From: Gamarada debralockiae
Taxonomy: Eukaryota > Ascomycota > Leotiomycetes > Helotiales > Hyphodiscaceae
Direction: 5' to 3'
DNA length: 64,000 bases
NCBI GenBank assembly: GCA_002803225.1
Contig: NXFV01000490.1
Coordinates: forward strand, 105,481 to 169,480
Below, in pieces: positions 1 to 11,958 of this stretch. The translations under genes and the position numbers were made by a program. The notes beneath the pieces are model-generated. The model did no database searches, was not told the origin of the DNA, and saw nothing but the letters and a program-made list of their open reading frames with translations. Positions within the stretch are counted from its first letter, which is position 1, and each line of letters starts with the position of its first letter.

Positions 1-1876
1 CCACGAGTTCCAGTAGAACGAGTTGCTCCTCCACGACTTCCACGTCCGCCCCGACCACGCTTTGGTGCGCCATCTGCTCTGCAATGAAGTTAGTCGACTG
101 TCAAATGGAAGGGCAATTAGAGAACGTACCTCAACTCAATAGCTGGCTTGGGGACCTCCGGCACCAGAGGGCCAGAGTACACGAAGAAACCATCATTTGC
201 TGCAGCGGCTTGCTCCTCCCATAGAAGTTCGGAATCATCAACGAATCCATCGTCCTTGTCGTATTCATCCTCCTTCATCTTTCTCTTCTTGACAACTCTC
301 TTCGCTCCTCCATCTGTACCTGTTCGGCCATCGCTCATACCTCCCATCTCCACATTACTACCTTCACCTTCTGAATCAAGGGACATCTCATCACCACTCT
401 CTCTGTTAGATCCATTTCGTTCCAGTGCTGCACCAGCCGCAGCCACACGCGCCAGACGATCCCGCTGAGCTGCCAATCGAGGGTGTAGAGCATCCCATCC
501 ATACTGCTCCTCAGCAAGGCGAGTGAAATTGATGTACTTGTTGGTCTCTCCCGCCAGTGGGATATTGAGCACGACGGTGGGTGCTCGGAATTCTGTGCCA
601 TCGTTGAGTCCAGCTCCCATAGCTCCAGGAAGAGGAGGTGGCGTGGGGAAGGTATCCTTGTCTTTGCCTTTAGAGAATGGTTTGGGTGAGGCTGCAGCAG
701 ATGTGGTTGCACTTCCATTTGTCTTTTTCGAATTGCCGTTTTCGCTCGCCATTGCCTTCTTTGATTGGGGAGGTGCGTTTGGCAATGCTGAAGTTGCAGT
801 TGCGGGATTAAGTGTCTTGGAGGTAGTTGATTGACCGGGAGGGTTTGGGACCGAAGCCAACGGAGCTGCAGGTTTTGGGCTAGATTCGATAACGACGGAA
901 GGCGCAAGTCTGTTGACAGTTGGAGATGGTGGAACAGAGGTACGACTATCGTCGCGATACCTTGCCTGTTGTTGTTGATTGAAGAAAGATTGAGTTGCAA
1001 TCGACGGGGAGGTCATTGCTTGATTTGGAGGGTCAACCAAACTGGAAATTGAAGGTGAGGCGCTAGCGCGATTCATAGGAGGAGGATGATTTGGAGAACC
1101 TTGGGAGTTACTGTATGAGTGGTGGCTGACAACTGTTTCCCGAACAGGGTCGTAATTCGATCTAATGGGATCATAGTTCTGGCCGCTCGTGCGAACGGGT
1201 TGTTGCCTATAAATAATTAAATTTGGTTCTAGAAAGTTAAGCGAGAAAGAATTAGAACATACTGGATTGGTAAAGGAGAGTGTTGTGGTTGAGAAGGCGC
1301 TGGTTGCTGCTGTTGCGGAGGTGGCGGGGGCGGATTAAAGAAACTCTGAATGTGTCGTTGAGTCGGAATATCTTCACGTTTGCCGTTTTGGGAAGGTGGT
1401 CGGGCTTGTGTGTCGGGACGAACTTCAAGGCTCGAATCACGGATGCCTAATTTTGATTCGGCAATTTTCGGTGTAGGTGTGGGTAGACGTTCGGGACCCG
1501 CGATCGCCTTAACTTGAGATGCAGTGGTACCTTCTGATGTGGCTTGAGTTTTGCGTCTTCGTTGAATAGCGTTTGGATCCCGAGGTTTTCGAGTTCTCTT
1601 TGGTTTCGATGCATCCGTATTTGTTGCTGAGCTGCCATTTTCAGTCAACGAGACTTTTGGCTTTCTACCAGGCTTCTTTCTAGCAGGCGCCTGCGCGGCG
1701 GCAGGAACACTAGAAGGATTGACCGTGATGCTGGAACTTTGATGCGCAGATATTTCATTTGCGAATTGTGCTGATGGAGAACCTGGTTCCGGACTGGAAC
1801 GCGGTGGTGAAGAAAGGTCGGCTGAGCTGGACCGCGAGAGAACATCTGCAACACCAGATTCGTGACGTGTAGCCAT
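1..1876 (-). CDS. HPC2: HIR histone chaperone complex subunit HPC2 (ubinuclein family), 3' end off the window
   Basis: Reads from ATG at 1876 leftwards. Exon 1 is 1876-1263, exon 2 is 1206-130 and exon 3 starts at 78 and continues past base 1. Both introns (1262-1207 and 129-79) have GT..AG ends and keep the frame. The long N-terminal part is Ser/Pro/Gln-rich and disordered. Near residues 505-555 is the Hpc2-related domain, with the hallmark acidic stretch DEYDKDDGFVDDSEL followed by WEEQ and FFVYSGPL. This domain is known to bind Hir/HIRA and H3.3/H3-H4 for replication-independent nucleosome assembly. The visible start of exon 3 encodes an RGG-rich tail (GRGGRGSRGG). The gene is divergent from RBA50 across about 1.1 kb. 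Family assignment is strong; the C-terminus is not visible. Confidence 0.88.
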
Positions 1877-3015
1877 TGCCGAGATGTTGAACCAAATACA
1901 GTATCAACAGGATAAAAAATCGCTAATATGAGTACAGAAATTAATCGAGCTTCATATGGAGATCCCTATGATGTTGCGAAATCTGCAGCGGATGTCGTAT
2001 TGGATGTGGTGAGTTGGCGAAACTGGACCTCAAAACGAACGTTGGTGAGCAGTTGCGAATAGCTTCAAAACCGACGACAGGACACGTATTTGAGATTTTC
2101 GCTGTGTTCGGAGAGTCTAGCGTGTCGTCGACCGCTAGAGGGAGTAAACGAGAAGACCTAAATTGAAGGAATTGGTCGATGATAATTAGAGGTCGCATTC
2201 GATGGAGTACGTCAAGATATTGATGAAGACATCAATTCTGCGTATTTTTGTAGTATGAAGTTTGGAGGTGTTTTTGAAAGGAAAGAAGAATTGGGGGGTT
2301 TAGATGGTAGTGTTTGGGCCTCAAATGGAACATTCATATTTGCGCGGGACTAGGCGTTGGGTCAAGCGATTCACTACTATGAAGGAGCAACCTGGAAATT
2401 ATGGGACTCTAAATCGGGCCACATGGGAAAGCACTTTGGGTGGAAAGCGGTGTCTTTGGGGTGGCTGTTTGAAAGAGACTTGCGTAAAGGGAGACGAGGG
2501 TGGCAGACTTCACCCAAAGGGAAGTGAATGATGACTGCCGGAGCGAGCGAACTGGGGAGGCGGCCTTGACGACATTCCAAACGAAAAAGCCAAGTAAAAT
2601 GATGTGACAGGCTTCTAAAGGGGCGTTGAATAAGCCAATGAGAATTCAAGATAGCGAAAGGAAGAAAATGATCTAAATGTCAGCCTCGACATTTTAGGCA
2701 TTTTATATTGGCTTTTATTCCGCGATTGTAAACGTTAGAGAGCTGGGAGAAAGCGAGGAATATCTTCTATTTATTCCCGGATTGTTATGAAACCCCTTAA
2801 AATTAAACGTCTATGTAGTTCAAGAATACAATGCAGAAATCCTATATCTCTCTTTGTGAAGCGGCCTTTATCCGAAGCAAGATGCATGTGTGTGTTAGGC
2901 TAAACGAGGCTGCGCTAGCCCCCCTTTGCAGTAGTCTAAAACCTTAAAACCTTAATTTTCGAGGCTTCAAAGTCGACGCGGCCCTTCTGCAGACCATGCT
3001 GTCCAAGCACCAAAA
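1877..3015. other. Intergenic region between divergent HPC2 and RBA50
   Basis: About 1.1 kb with only short incoherent reading frames on both strands. It should hold both promoters and 5' UTRs. I see no tRNA, repeat or conserved protein segment. Confidence 0.6.
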
Positions 3016-4338
3016 ATGGATTTACGAGGACAACGATTTACCGTTGATTTATCCGACGATGAGGAGGAGATTGGTTCGGAGTCGAGAATTCCAGCAGATG
3101 CTGCACCTTCTTTAACGTCTGCTTTCATCGGAGATATCAAGGAGCGATCAACGGCCCCGCCATCCGCCCCCAAGTTGAAAACCACGACGACAGGCTTCCC
3201 TGAACATAGGAAGAGGGCCAGAGTATCTGCGTTCAAACAACAAAGATCAGGAGGTGCAAATACTACAGCTGCAGATTCTCATAATGCTTTTGCCTTACCT
3301 CGACCCCAGCAACCGATTGCTTCGCAAAAGCCTGCACAAGATCCTGCCGAAGATGACGAAGAACGAAAACGAATAGACGAGGAGAATAAGCAGAAGCTTG
3401 CAGACATGTCAGCAGAAGAGATAGATGAGGAGCGTCAGGAGCTTCTCGCTCAACTGAATCCTTCGTTGATCGAACGACTGTTGAAGCGGGCGAATTTAGA
3501 TGAAGGACGTGGCGATACTGGATTATACACACCATCAGCAAAGATCCAGGAGGAGAAAGATACACAGAGCGTGCCTATAAAAGAGGACCCTATATCAAGC
3601 GGGTCCCAAGAAGAAGCCGTCCCAGCACCGCGACCAGGCGGAAAATCCGTCAGAGCAGCCAAAGGCATAACATTCGAAGACGACAAAGAGCCCGCCCAAC
3701 CCATCGATCTCCAACCCCTTCAAGTCACCCAACCAGCCCTACACTTCCCAACCGCAACCTCAGCCCCCGATCTCGACCCCTCAGACCCCTCTTTCCTCGA
3801 AAACCTACACACGAAATACTTCCCCTCCCTCCCCGCCGACCCCTCAAAGCTAGCTTGGATGGCCCCCATCCCCACCCACGGCTCGATCGCAGACCAAGAA
3901 TCCCCTTACTACCCAGCCCATGAAGCCCTTCCCGCTTCCGCTCTGAGGTTCGACTTTCGCGGTGGTTTGTTACCACCGAGGATATCGAGAGCGATGCCTA
4001 GTACGAAAGGCTTGCATCATCATGGCGAAGCGCCTGAAGCTGCGGGGTACACAGTCCCGGAACTTGCGAGGTTGGCTAGGAGTGTGTTTCCGGCACAGAG
4101 GTGTATTGCTTTTCAGACATTGGGAAGGTTGTTGTATAGGCTTGGGAGAGGAGAGTGGGGAGGCGAGGATAGCGAGATTGTGATGGGGTTGTGGAGGTGT
4201 ATTGAGGAGGGGAAGGTGGTGCAGACACTTGAGGAGGCGGCGAGTGCTGAGGGGGGCCATCAGGGGAGTAAGGTTTATGCCGTTGAGGCTGTGTGGCTTT
4301 GGCAGAAGGGCGGCGGGAAGGTTTGGAAGGCTGGTTGA
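3016..4338 (+). CDS. RBA50: RNA polymerase II assembly factor RBA50/RPAP1
   Basis: Single-exon frame of 440 residues starting at ATG 3016 (context caaaaATGG). After an acidic N-terminus comes the basic motif FPEHRKRARVSAFKQQR, typical of the family. Residues about 125-165 form the RPAP1 N-terminal region (MSAEEIDEERQELLAQLNP). Residues about 215-330 form the RPAP1 C-terminal region, with ITFEDDK and LRFDFRGGLLPP. The family helps assemble the Rpb2/Rpb3 subcomplex and import Pol II into the nucleus. The length matches fungal Rba50 rather than the much longer animal RPAP1. It converges on a BTB gene on the other strand. Confidence 0.87.
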   Translation: MDLRGQRFTVDLSDDEEEIGSESRIPADAAPSLTSAFIGDIKERSTAPPSAPKLKTTTTGFPEHRKRARVSAFKQQRSGGANTTAADSHNAFALPRPQQPIASQKPAQDPAEDDEERKRIDEENKQKLADMSAEEIDEERQELLAQLNPSLIERLLKRANLDEGRGDTGLYTPSAKIQEEKDTQSVPIKEDPISSGSQEEAVPAPRPGGKSVRAAKGITFEDDKEPAQPIDLQPLQVTQPALHFPTATSAPDLDPSDPSFLENLHTKYFPSLPADPSKLAWMAPIPTHGSIADQESPYYPAHEALPASALRFDFRGGLLPPRISRAMPSTKGLHHHGEAPEAAGYTVPELARLARSVFPAQRCIAFQTLGRLLYRLGRGEWGGEDSEIVMGLWRCIEEGKVVQTLEEAASAEGGHQGSKVYAVEAVWLWQKGGGKVWKAG

Positions 4339-4635
4339 GGTGCACAAGATAAGTCTGGCTGGATCTCTATTACGAATAAACGAAGGAATTCAGAATGTTA
4401 CATGATTCAAAGCCAACAATTTCGTCTGCTAGAAATTTCACTAAGGTAGAGTTCACTGTGTTCATTTCCAGGGGCTTGGAAGTGTGTCCATCCCAGAATA
4501 TTGAGCTTCCTTCAATTTCGAGGACTGGCGTTGCACTGCACAAGAATCGTCATGATGAGAAACTTTGGCTGAATGACTCTGCATTGTATATTTTTGAGTC
4601 TGCCAGAGCTGCGCAAGCACTCAGCGTGATGATCG

Positions 4636-5598
4636 TCAGCATTTATGTCCTTCCATTCTCTTGCTCCAGTGGTATATCATGTCATGCTGCTCAAAGCTCC
4701 CCCCTGATATCTTTTCACAATGCTCAAACTTCTCGCCCAGCAATTCCCAATGTTGCATATCTTCATCCCATCCTTTTCTCCACACGTGGAACCACTATCG
4801 TAGCATCTTTTTCCTGAATCGACACGCAGAATCTTCACCTGATTCATGCGTATGGTATCTGCACTTGTTAAGATCCATAGAGTCTGCCACCGTACTGCTA
4901 TAGCCATTGGTTCCTCGCAGAATCTTTACAACATCCAGCATCAGCTCCTGATTCGCTATCATTGCCTGAACTAGATCTGGTGACGCCTTATTTTTCATGA
5001 CGCCAGCATCCTCTGAATAAGACACTATGCAATACGCAAAGTTCCTCGACATGAGAGAACGAATTCGCGAGTCCGGAGCCGAAAGTTGATATGCTAGGAT
5101 TGCCGCTTCGATGGTAGGGTGTTTGTCATGGTGGTTGTAGCTCGAGATGAGTGTTGTCATTGTGTAGTCCATAAGTCCCGGGAGACAAATCTTCTCGGCG
5201 TAGCAGTACAATCTGACGCGATTGAGGAAAAGCATCATGTTCTGGGGGATTGTGCTTGCTGATGTCGATCGGAGCGCAGCGACCCCCATATAGCCACTGG
5301 ACAAAGAGTGCGAAGATATCCGGATCGTCTTCAGGCAAAGTCGCGGCTTGCTCAACCCCTTCCTTGAATGTGCTTTCGAACCTCTTCTTGAAGTACTCAA
5401 CTTTTAAACAAAGGAGATTCCTGTGGATCTGGAAGTGTTGCTTAGATGACCCCACGAATATGTCGACCATAGCGACGCCTAGCTCGCTGCTACTGTTAGT
5501 GGTGTTGTAGCCTGGAGGATGAAAGAAAACACTCACTGGCCGAAATTAGGTGAGTGATCGACTTCCTGTTTCTTCGCTTCGAGCTCGTCTCCAGCCAT
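4636..5598 (-). pseudogene. BTB/POZ-domain gene broken by a frameshift and a nonsense codon
   Basis: ATG at 5598; exon 1 ends 5537, followed by an intron of about 44 bp (acceptor near 5493). Exon 2 opens with a clear BTB domain: VDIFVGSSKQHFQIHRNLLC, then FKKRFESTF and LYGGRCAPID. The rest of the fold (LYCYAEKICLPGLMDYTM) lies in the next frame. The shift of one base falls near a run of five G (plus strand) at 5244-5248; no intron fits there. The second frame meets TAG at 4795-4797, yet the same frame stays open for 52 more codons to TGA at 4636-4638. BTB proteins of this type are adaptor-like and expanded in filamentous fungi. A single homopolymer error could explain the frameshift, so a live gene ending at 4795 remains possible. 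Confidence 0.7.
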
Positions 5599-6281
5599 GG
5601 TGGTTGTGATGTGTTTTGAAGTTTGAAGTGATCTATGCCAAAAGTCAATCGTTGATTCAGTTTGAACGAATACGAATTGGATATTTCAGACAAACAATAC
5701 CTGGTAACAAACCTTCAAATTATATTGTGGCTTGGAAAGATTGCGGGAGACCGTAATTTAAGTGTTGCGTGCTGATGTGGAGGTTGAAAGAAAGGAAGAA
5801 GCGAAGTGAAGAGATCAAGAATAAATACTCACTAGCCTGGTAGCAAAGGGAAGGAAGACGTCATCTTCTTATTTCTCAAAGGCTCATAACTTTTGAAAAA
5901 TTTATGAAATACTTTATCATTTGTTTGGAAATCCGTTGGTTCCTGACAGAAACCTCCGATGAACTCTAAACCCAGTACATTCCTAGAAACCCAGCACATA
6001 TCTTACATCCTCAAGGCTCAATCATTCATAGAGACTCAATCATCAAGACGACTCCCTTCCACCATCGGCAGGTTGTCTATGACATTTTCGTTCTTGGTGA
6101 TAATTTTTGGGTAAAGATGTGGACCCTTGAAACGTGGAGGATGTTTCTCGTAACATTGTAACATAAGCATGCTTGTGGTAGAAGCAGTCGGATCGTTCCG
6201 CAGGTTTTATTCGGGACAGAGCAAACCGCTAGAGCCAGCGGAAACGTCCTTGCAGAGACCGTCAACTTCACTGACAAAGGT
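5599..6281. other. Spacer between two broken BTB genes
   Basis: Contains the upstream region of the 5598 BTB gene and the 3' flank of the next one. A short frame at 5496-5693 only continues exon 1 upstream. I see no other structure. Confidence 0.5.
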
Positions 6282-7265
6282 CTAGTATTCCTCGGGCGAC
6301 ATGAAGTCCTCAGGATCCACCTCCATGACGCCTGAGTCCTTCTCGAAGGTCCACATCTTCTCCTTTTGGCCCATCTTGCCTTCTTCTGGCGTATTATTTC
6401 TCAGTCCAGAATTCCGGAGCCCTCTCATCGTCAACGTCCTCCTCACAGTCGCAAGCGCAATCTTCATCGTAGGTCTCTGCCTCCTCAGGCTTGTTCTCCT
6501 CCGCGACTGCCTAGCCGGTTGATCCCTCTGCAGACTCGCACTTCTCCATCTTCTCCTCCTCAGCGACTACCTCGTTCCCCTTCCCAGCGGCGAGATATAC
6601 CTCGCGTGCGGCACGAGGCTTCTCACGCCTTGCCGGGAGCTCTTTACGTTCTTCCGAGACCTGATGAACTTCCCACAGGCCCTCTTGCGCTTGCACATTG
6701 TCCCTTTCCGCGAACAGCAATCTCTACGCCAAGCTACCAGCCATGAAGTTTTTCAGCGGAGAGTCGTGGAACGGAACACGGACATCTGGAGAGCCAGGCT
6801 TCGTGGCTTGATAAGCCAACTTGATTTGACAGTTGTCCGAGTCTGAAAACGGGAAACATAGTAGTAAAAATCGCGAGTTTGATGCATTCCAACTTCTCGG
6901 TGAGACTATCTAGATTGATCAAGTTGAGCGTGACTTTGTTCGTGACTTCGTATAGCTCTTTGAATCCTGGTTTTCGATGTCGACGCCATAGGCCCACTTA
7001 ACGAGTGTATCGAACGCTTCGGGATCGGCCTCAGGGGGTTGAAATGTGTTTGAACGATCGGCGGGGAATTTATCTGCCAAGTAAGCGAGTTTATTGCAGA
7101 GGATGGCCTTGTGGATCGCATAGGGGTGCTTCTCAGGCCCGACGTGGATGATGACAATCTCTGTACCGAGATTCCTAATGGCATTGGTAAGTGGTTAGCG
7201 GGGAGAGGGGGGTTTACTTACTCGAGAGAAGATGTTGCAGTTGACATTCTGATTAACTTGTCCAT
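6282..7265 (-). pseudogene. Second BTB/POZ-domain gene, multiply broken
   Basis: ATG at 7265, exon 1 to 7222, intron 7221-7175 (GTAAGT..TTAG), then a BTB-like segment (EIVIIHVGPEKHPYAIHKAI, FDTLVKWAYGVDIENQDSK). Near 6961-6975 the frame slips: the original frame stops soon after, while the next frame gives ELYEVTNKVTLNLINLDSLTEKLE, the usual helical region after the fold. A third frame then resumes with DNCQIKLAYQATKPGSPDVR, followed by in-frame stops (after AGSLA and after EGSTG) before an acidic tail ending near 6282. Frameshift plus at least two nonsense codons argue for decay. It lies in tandem with the broken BTB gene at 4636-5598. Confidence 0.7.
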
Positions 7266-7666
7266 GCTGGTTATTTGATGTAAGGATGTACGATGCTACG
7301 ATGCTGTAGGAGTAGACTTCTGAGTACTGTTGAAGAAGGATGAAGGGAGTTATTATTTGGGAAATTCTTTGGTGTGATGGAGTAAGAGAACTCAAGGACT
7401 GATCCAGCGTAATTTATAGTTTAAGGATTTGTGCATCAACCTTGATACAATCACTGCGTATGATCATTCAAAGATGTCGAGTGATTCCCATCAGGACACT
7501 ACAAGAAGGAAATCGCCTTGCATCAAAGTGTTGTTCATGGGAGCGAGGGTTTCACAGGACATGATGATATTGAGAGACGTATGGAAGTTTTGCTGTGAAG
7601 TCATCTTTCATGCCTATACACAAGCCTCTTGAATGTACAAATCTGCCCCCCAGAACAAATGAAACC
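7266..7666. other. Intergenic region, BTB remnant to complex I gene
   Basis: About 400 bp. The left part is the 5' flank of the BTB remnant and the right part the 3' flank of the complex I gene. Only short frames; nothing recognisable. Confidence 0.5.
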
Positions 7667-8685
<1,019 letters not shown>

Positions 8686-9068
8686 TGTGCGGTAGCTCGT
8701 GGCAGAAGGTTGTTGAAGAGGGGAGTTTTAGGATGTATCGAATTCACGGAGTGATGTCGATTACCCTTCCATTTAAGCTGATTGGCTGATGCTCAAGCTC
8801 CAATTCCACCCACAACTTTCAACTGTAACAAACTACAAACGTTGGGTTTTATTTGAGTGAATGGCCTTATGAATACTTTCACTTTCATAATTTCTTCCCT
8901 GTCTCCCCGGTGTAAAAGCTCAACTTGAATTCCCCAACTGTAGCTTGGCCCAATCACGTGATTAGAAAACGAACTAAAACCTCTCCCAACCGAAGTGCTT
9001 CCAAACCAAGCTTGACATTCATTCCTCTTCACCACAACCATTCTCTCCAACCTCATACAACCTCCATA
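8686..9068. promoter_or_regulatory. Shared divergent promoter of two complex I subunit genes
   Basis: 383 bp between the starts of the NDUFS8-like gene (-) and mitochondrial ACP (+). It contains a CCAAT box (8950-8954) directly abutting a palindromic CACGTG (8955-8960), and an inverted CCAAT (ATTGG, 8781-8785). CCAAT-binding (HAP) complexes are known to drive respiratory genes in fungi; use of these sites here is inference. Confidence 0.55.
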
Positions 9069-9744
9069 ATGTTTCGAACAGCCCTCCTTAGATCAGCACG
9101 CAGTGCTACCAGCCAGACTCTGCGAAGGTCCGCCGCAATTGCTCGTCCCGTTGCCCCAAGCTCTGTCATTACCAAGTCGCAATTCGCCCCGTCCCCGTTT
9201 CAAGCCGTCAGATGCTACTCTGCTGCCGCTGGTCTACAAAAAGGAGAAGTTGAGAGTCGGATAATCGATCTGTTGAACAATTTTGATAAGGTAGGTGTGA
9301 TGCTTGCTTTGATGGAGCTCGCTAACAATTTCTTTGCAGGTTTCCGACCCAACGAAGGTACGATACGGATCCAAAAACCTATATAATCATACCATTGATC
9401 ATTAATAGCTTTCACCTACCGCACACTTCTCGAACGATCTTGGTTTGGACAGCTTGGACACTGTTGAGGTTGTGATGGCGATCGAGGAGGTTAGTAGAAA
9501 TGCCGGGAAAGGCATGAACAAGCTCTGATGCGGTCACAGGAATTCAGCATCGAGATCCCAGATAAGGAGGCGGATGCCATCCATAGTGGTATGCCAATCC
9601 GTAGAGAGTAGCAATGTAGGCACAAGTATCTAACGTCTAATAGTTGACAAGGCGGTTAACTACATTCTCGCGCAGCCAGATGGTAAGCTCTCGACAAGAC
9701 CCATGATGAGAAGTATACGAGCTAACTCTTCTATAGCTCACTGA
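9069..9744 (+). CDS. acpM: Mitochondrial acyl carrier protein (complex I subunit NDUFAB1)
   Basis: Six exons: 9069-9290, 9340-9357, 9409-9489, 9540-9588, 9644-9682 and 9737-9744, giving 138 residues. The N-terminal ~55 residues are a basic, Ser/Ala/Arg-rich presequence. The mature part has the phosphopantetheine site GLDSLDTVEVVMAIE (Ser near residue 95) and the acidic EFSIEIPDKEAD helix; it ends QPDAH. The protein carries acyl chains for mitochondrial fatty acid and lipoate synthesis, is an accessory subunit of complex I, and binds LYR proteins. Exon 2 is only 18 nt and the last exon only 8 nt, so gene callers may miss both. It is divergent from the NDUFS8-like gene. Confidence 0.95.
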
Positions 9745-10256
9745 GTATTGAATTTGTACATTAGGGAGATGAAGGGGGTGATAGTACTGGGTGGAGTGAA
9801 GCACATGGTCATTGAAAGACAAATCATGGCGAAATTCTATGCAGCCTCAAATGCTCATAGAGCATATGATCCTGTACACTTGTAAAACTGCTTAGACCAT
9901 CTACTCTATGTCTTTTGCTGCCCTTGGAAATATCAGAGTGACCGCTGTCAAAAATGCAATAGCCTCGTCAATCCACGCTAGTAGCCTAAATAACATCCCT
10001 GTCCAGCGCACTGGAATTTCAACAGCGACGGTATCAATCTACAATTTAGCACTGCCCCCGCAGGTTCAAATCCCCACAACAAGACGATACAATACGAAAA
10101 ACTTTCCCTGCGAGATCTTTCACCGCCCTTTGACAGTGAATTACGACCTCGGCGACTGGTACATGGCAGTGCGGAGATCGGTTTAACTCGCATGCGCACG
10201 CATCGATCCCTCTTTGTTCCACACATCATAGACTGCATCAACAAAATCTTTCCGCA
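9745..10256. other. Intergenic region, ACP to VPS74
   Basis: 512 bp with one incoherent frame. A B-box-like ggttcaaatcc occurs at about 10064-10074, but I find no matching A box or cloverleaf. Confidence 0.5.
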
Positions 10257-11511
10257 ATGTCATCGGGACTGACGAGAAGAAGAGGCGGCGGCGGGGGAGG
10301 GGACAATGGCGAAGATGGTGCCGAATCCAGTCGGGTTGCGAGTCCTGTTCCCAAGCCTGGAGGCTCTCGTGACACTGGCGGACCAGAGACTTCATACGAA
10401 AGCGGAGAGAATGGACACAAGATCGCCTTCGACCCAAGAGATATCAGTGAGAGCGCCGAGAGGAGCAAGCAACCAAAGCTTACCCTCATGGAGGAGGTGT
10501 TACTGCTAGGATTGAAGGACAAGCAAGTATGTGGTGCCTGAAGGGAAACGTCATTTAACTCCAATTGGATAGTGTGCTAATATTTGCTCTACTCTAGGGA
10601 TACCTATCGTTCTGGAACGATAACATCTCGTATGCGCTGCGCGGATGCATTGTTATCGAGCTTGCCTTCAGAGGGCGGGTGAGCATGCAGAAAGACTCCT
10701 CAAGGCGGCGATTCCCCCTGGCCGACCGAGTAATTGAGGTTATCGACGATACATTGACGGGCGAAGTCCTACTCGATGAGGCATTGAAGTTGATGAAGGC
10801 GAGCGAGAAGATGAGCGTCAGTTCGTGGATTGACTTGATGAGCGGTATGGCATCCCTTTCTTAGCACATCGGTACCCCCAAAAGCCAAAAGCTAATAGGT
10901 TCTCAATCAGGTGAGACATGGAATCTCATGAAGATCGGATATCAATTGAAGCAAGTTCGAGAACGATTAGCAAAAGGCTTGGTTGACAAGGGAATCCTCC
11001 GAACCGAGAAGAGAAACTTTCTCCTATTCGATATGGCAACTCACCCTGTGGCTGACGGAGGAGCTAAAGAGGAAATCCGAAGACGAGTCCGGAACGTCCT
11101 GACACAACGAACGGTTGTCTTGCCTGGAACTCAATTCCTCCCCGAAAACCTCGAATTCAGATATACCCGAACAATTGCTATGGTGTGTGCTGCGTACGCG
11201 GCCAACGTTCTTGAGAATGCTCTTGCTACCTTGGGTCATGAGGCTAGAGAGCGTGCGTTTGCTCAAGTTGATGAGTTGCTGGCGGAATACAGTCAATGGC
11301 CATTTGGAAAGAGAGCGGGCGGTGCTTCAGGAGGTGTCGGTGCGAACTTGGGACAGGTTATTTCAGAGGTATGGTTACCTTAAACACCTTTCACTCTATC
11401 ATACTGACTTCTACATTACAGGAGGTGAACAACGGCAAAGACAAGGAATTACAACTTGAGGTCGTAGCAGCATGTCTCAGCGTCTTCACACGATTGGACT
11501 CTTTGCTATGA
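10257..11511 (+). CDS. VPS74: Golgi phosphoprotein 3 homolog Vps74
   Basis: Four exons: 10257-10526, 10598-10844, 10911-11368 and 11422-11511, giving 354 residues. A Gly/Arg-rich disordered N-terminus (about 75 residues) precedes the GPP34 domain: [69 protein letters not shown]. It ends with the conserved [16 protein letters not shown]. Family members bind PI4P on Golgi membranes and retain glycosyltransferases by linking their cytosolic tails to coatomer. Length agrees with yeast Vps74. It converges on SURF6. Confidence 0.95.
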
Positions 11512-11958
11512 GGAGTATCGGGGGGAGGGCAACGACAGAGTATAGAGGGAACACGAATGGATGGGGAAAACTTCTATATTGTCGTAATATGCGGACCGAT
11601 TTGTCCCCAAAAATACCAGAGCAAACTTGCGAGTCATCTTTCCAAGGCGCGGGCTGAATTTGCGGGTGCTCTCCACATGAGAACAAGGGGTTTGTTTGCG
11701 AGGTGATTTTGTGTTCTTTGTGTACAGATATAACTGGATGTGTTAGGTTGGCAGCAGATATGGCGACTGGAATTCATAGCTGCAGTTCTGCTATTTCATC
11801 GACTGGTCTGAAAAGTGTGAGGGAGTATCTAGTTCAAGGGGAAGAGCCAATTTGGCAGTCATACTTGCGTGTACCTTCCCTCGAAATGGCCATTGAGATA
11901 TTCAAATTTTGCATTCCGTATACCATGCTAGCTACTCCTACGCACCAGCCGTACACAT
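11512..11958. other. Convergent 3' region of VPS74 and SURF6
   Basis: 447 bp between two convergent stop codons, expected to hold both 3' UTRs and terminators. Only short frames; no recognisable gene. Confidence 0.5.

Noticed and set aside
4395..4817. 140-codon plus-strand frame
   Set aside because: Overlaps the minus-strand tail of the BTB gene and shows no family features.
10060..10080. ggttcaaatcc, a tRNA B-box-like string
   Set aside because: No A box, no acceptor or T-stem pairing found upstream or downstream.
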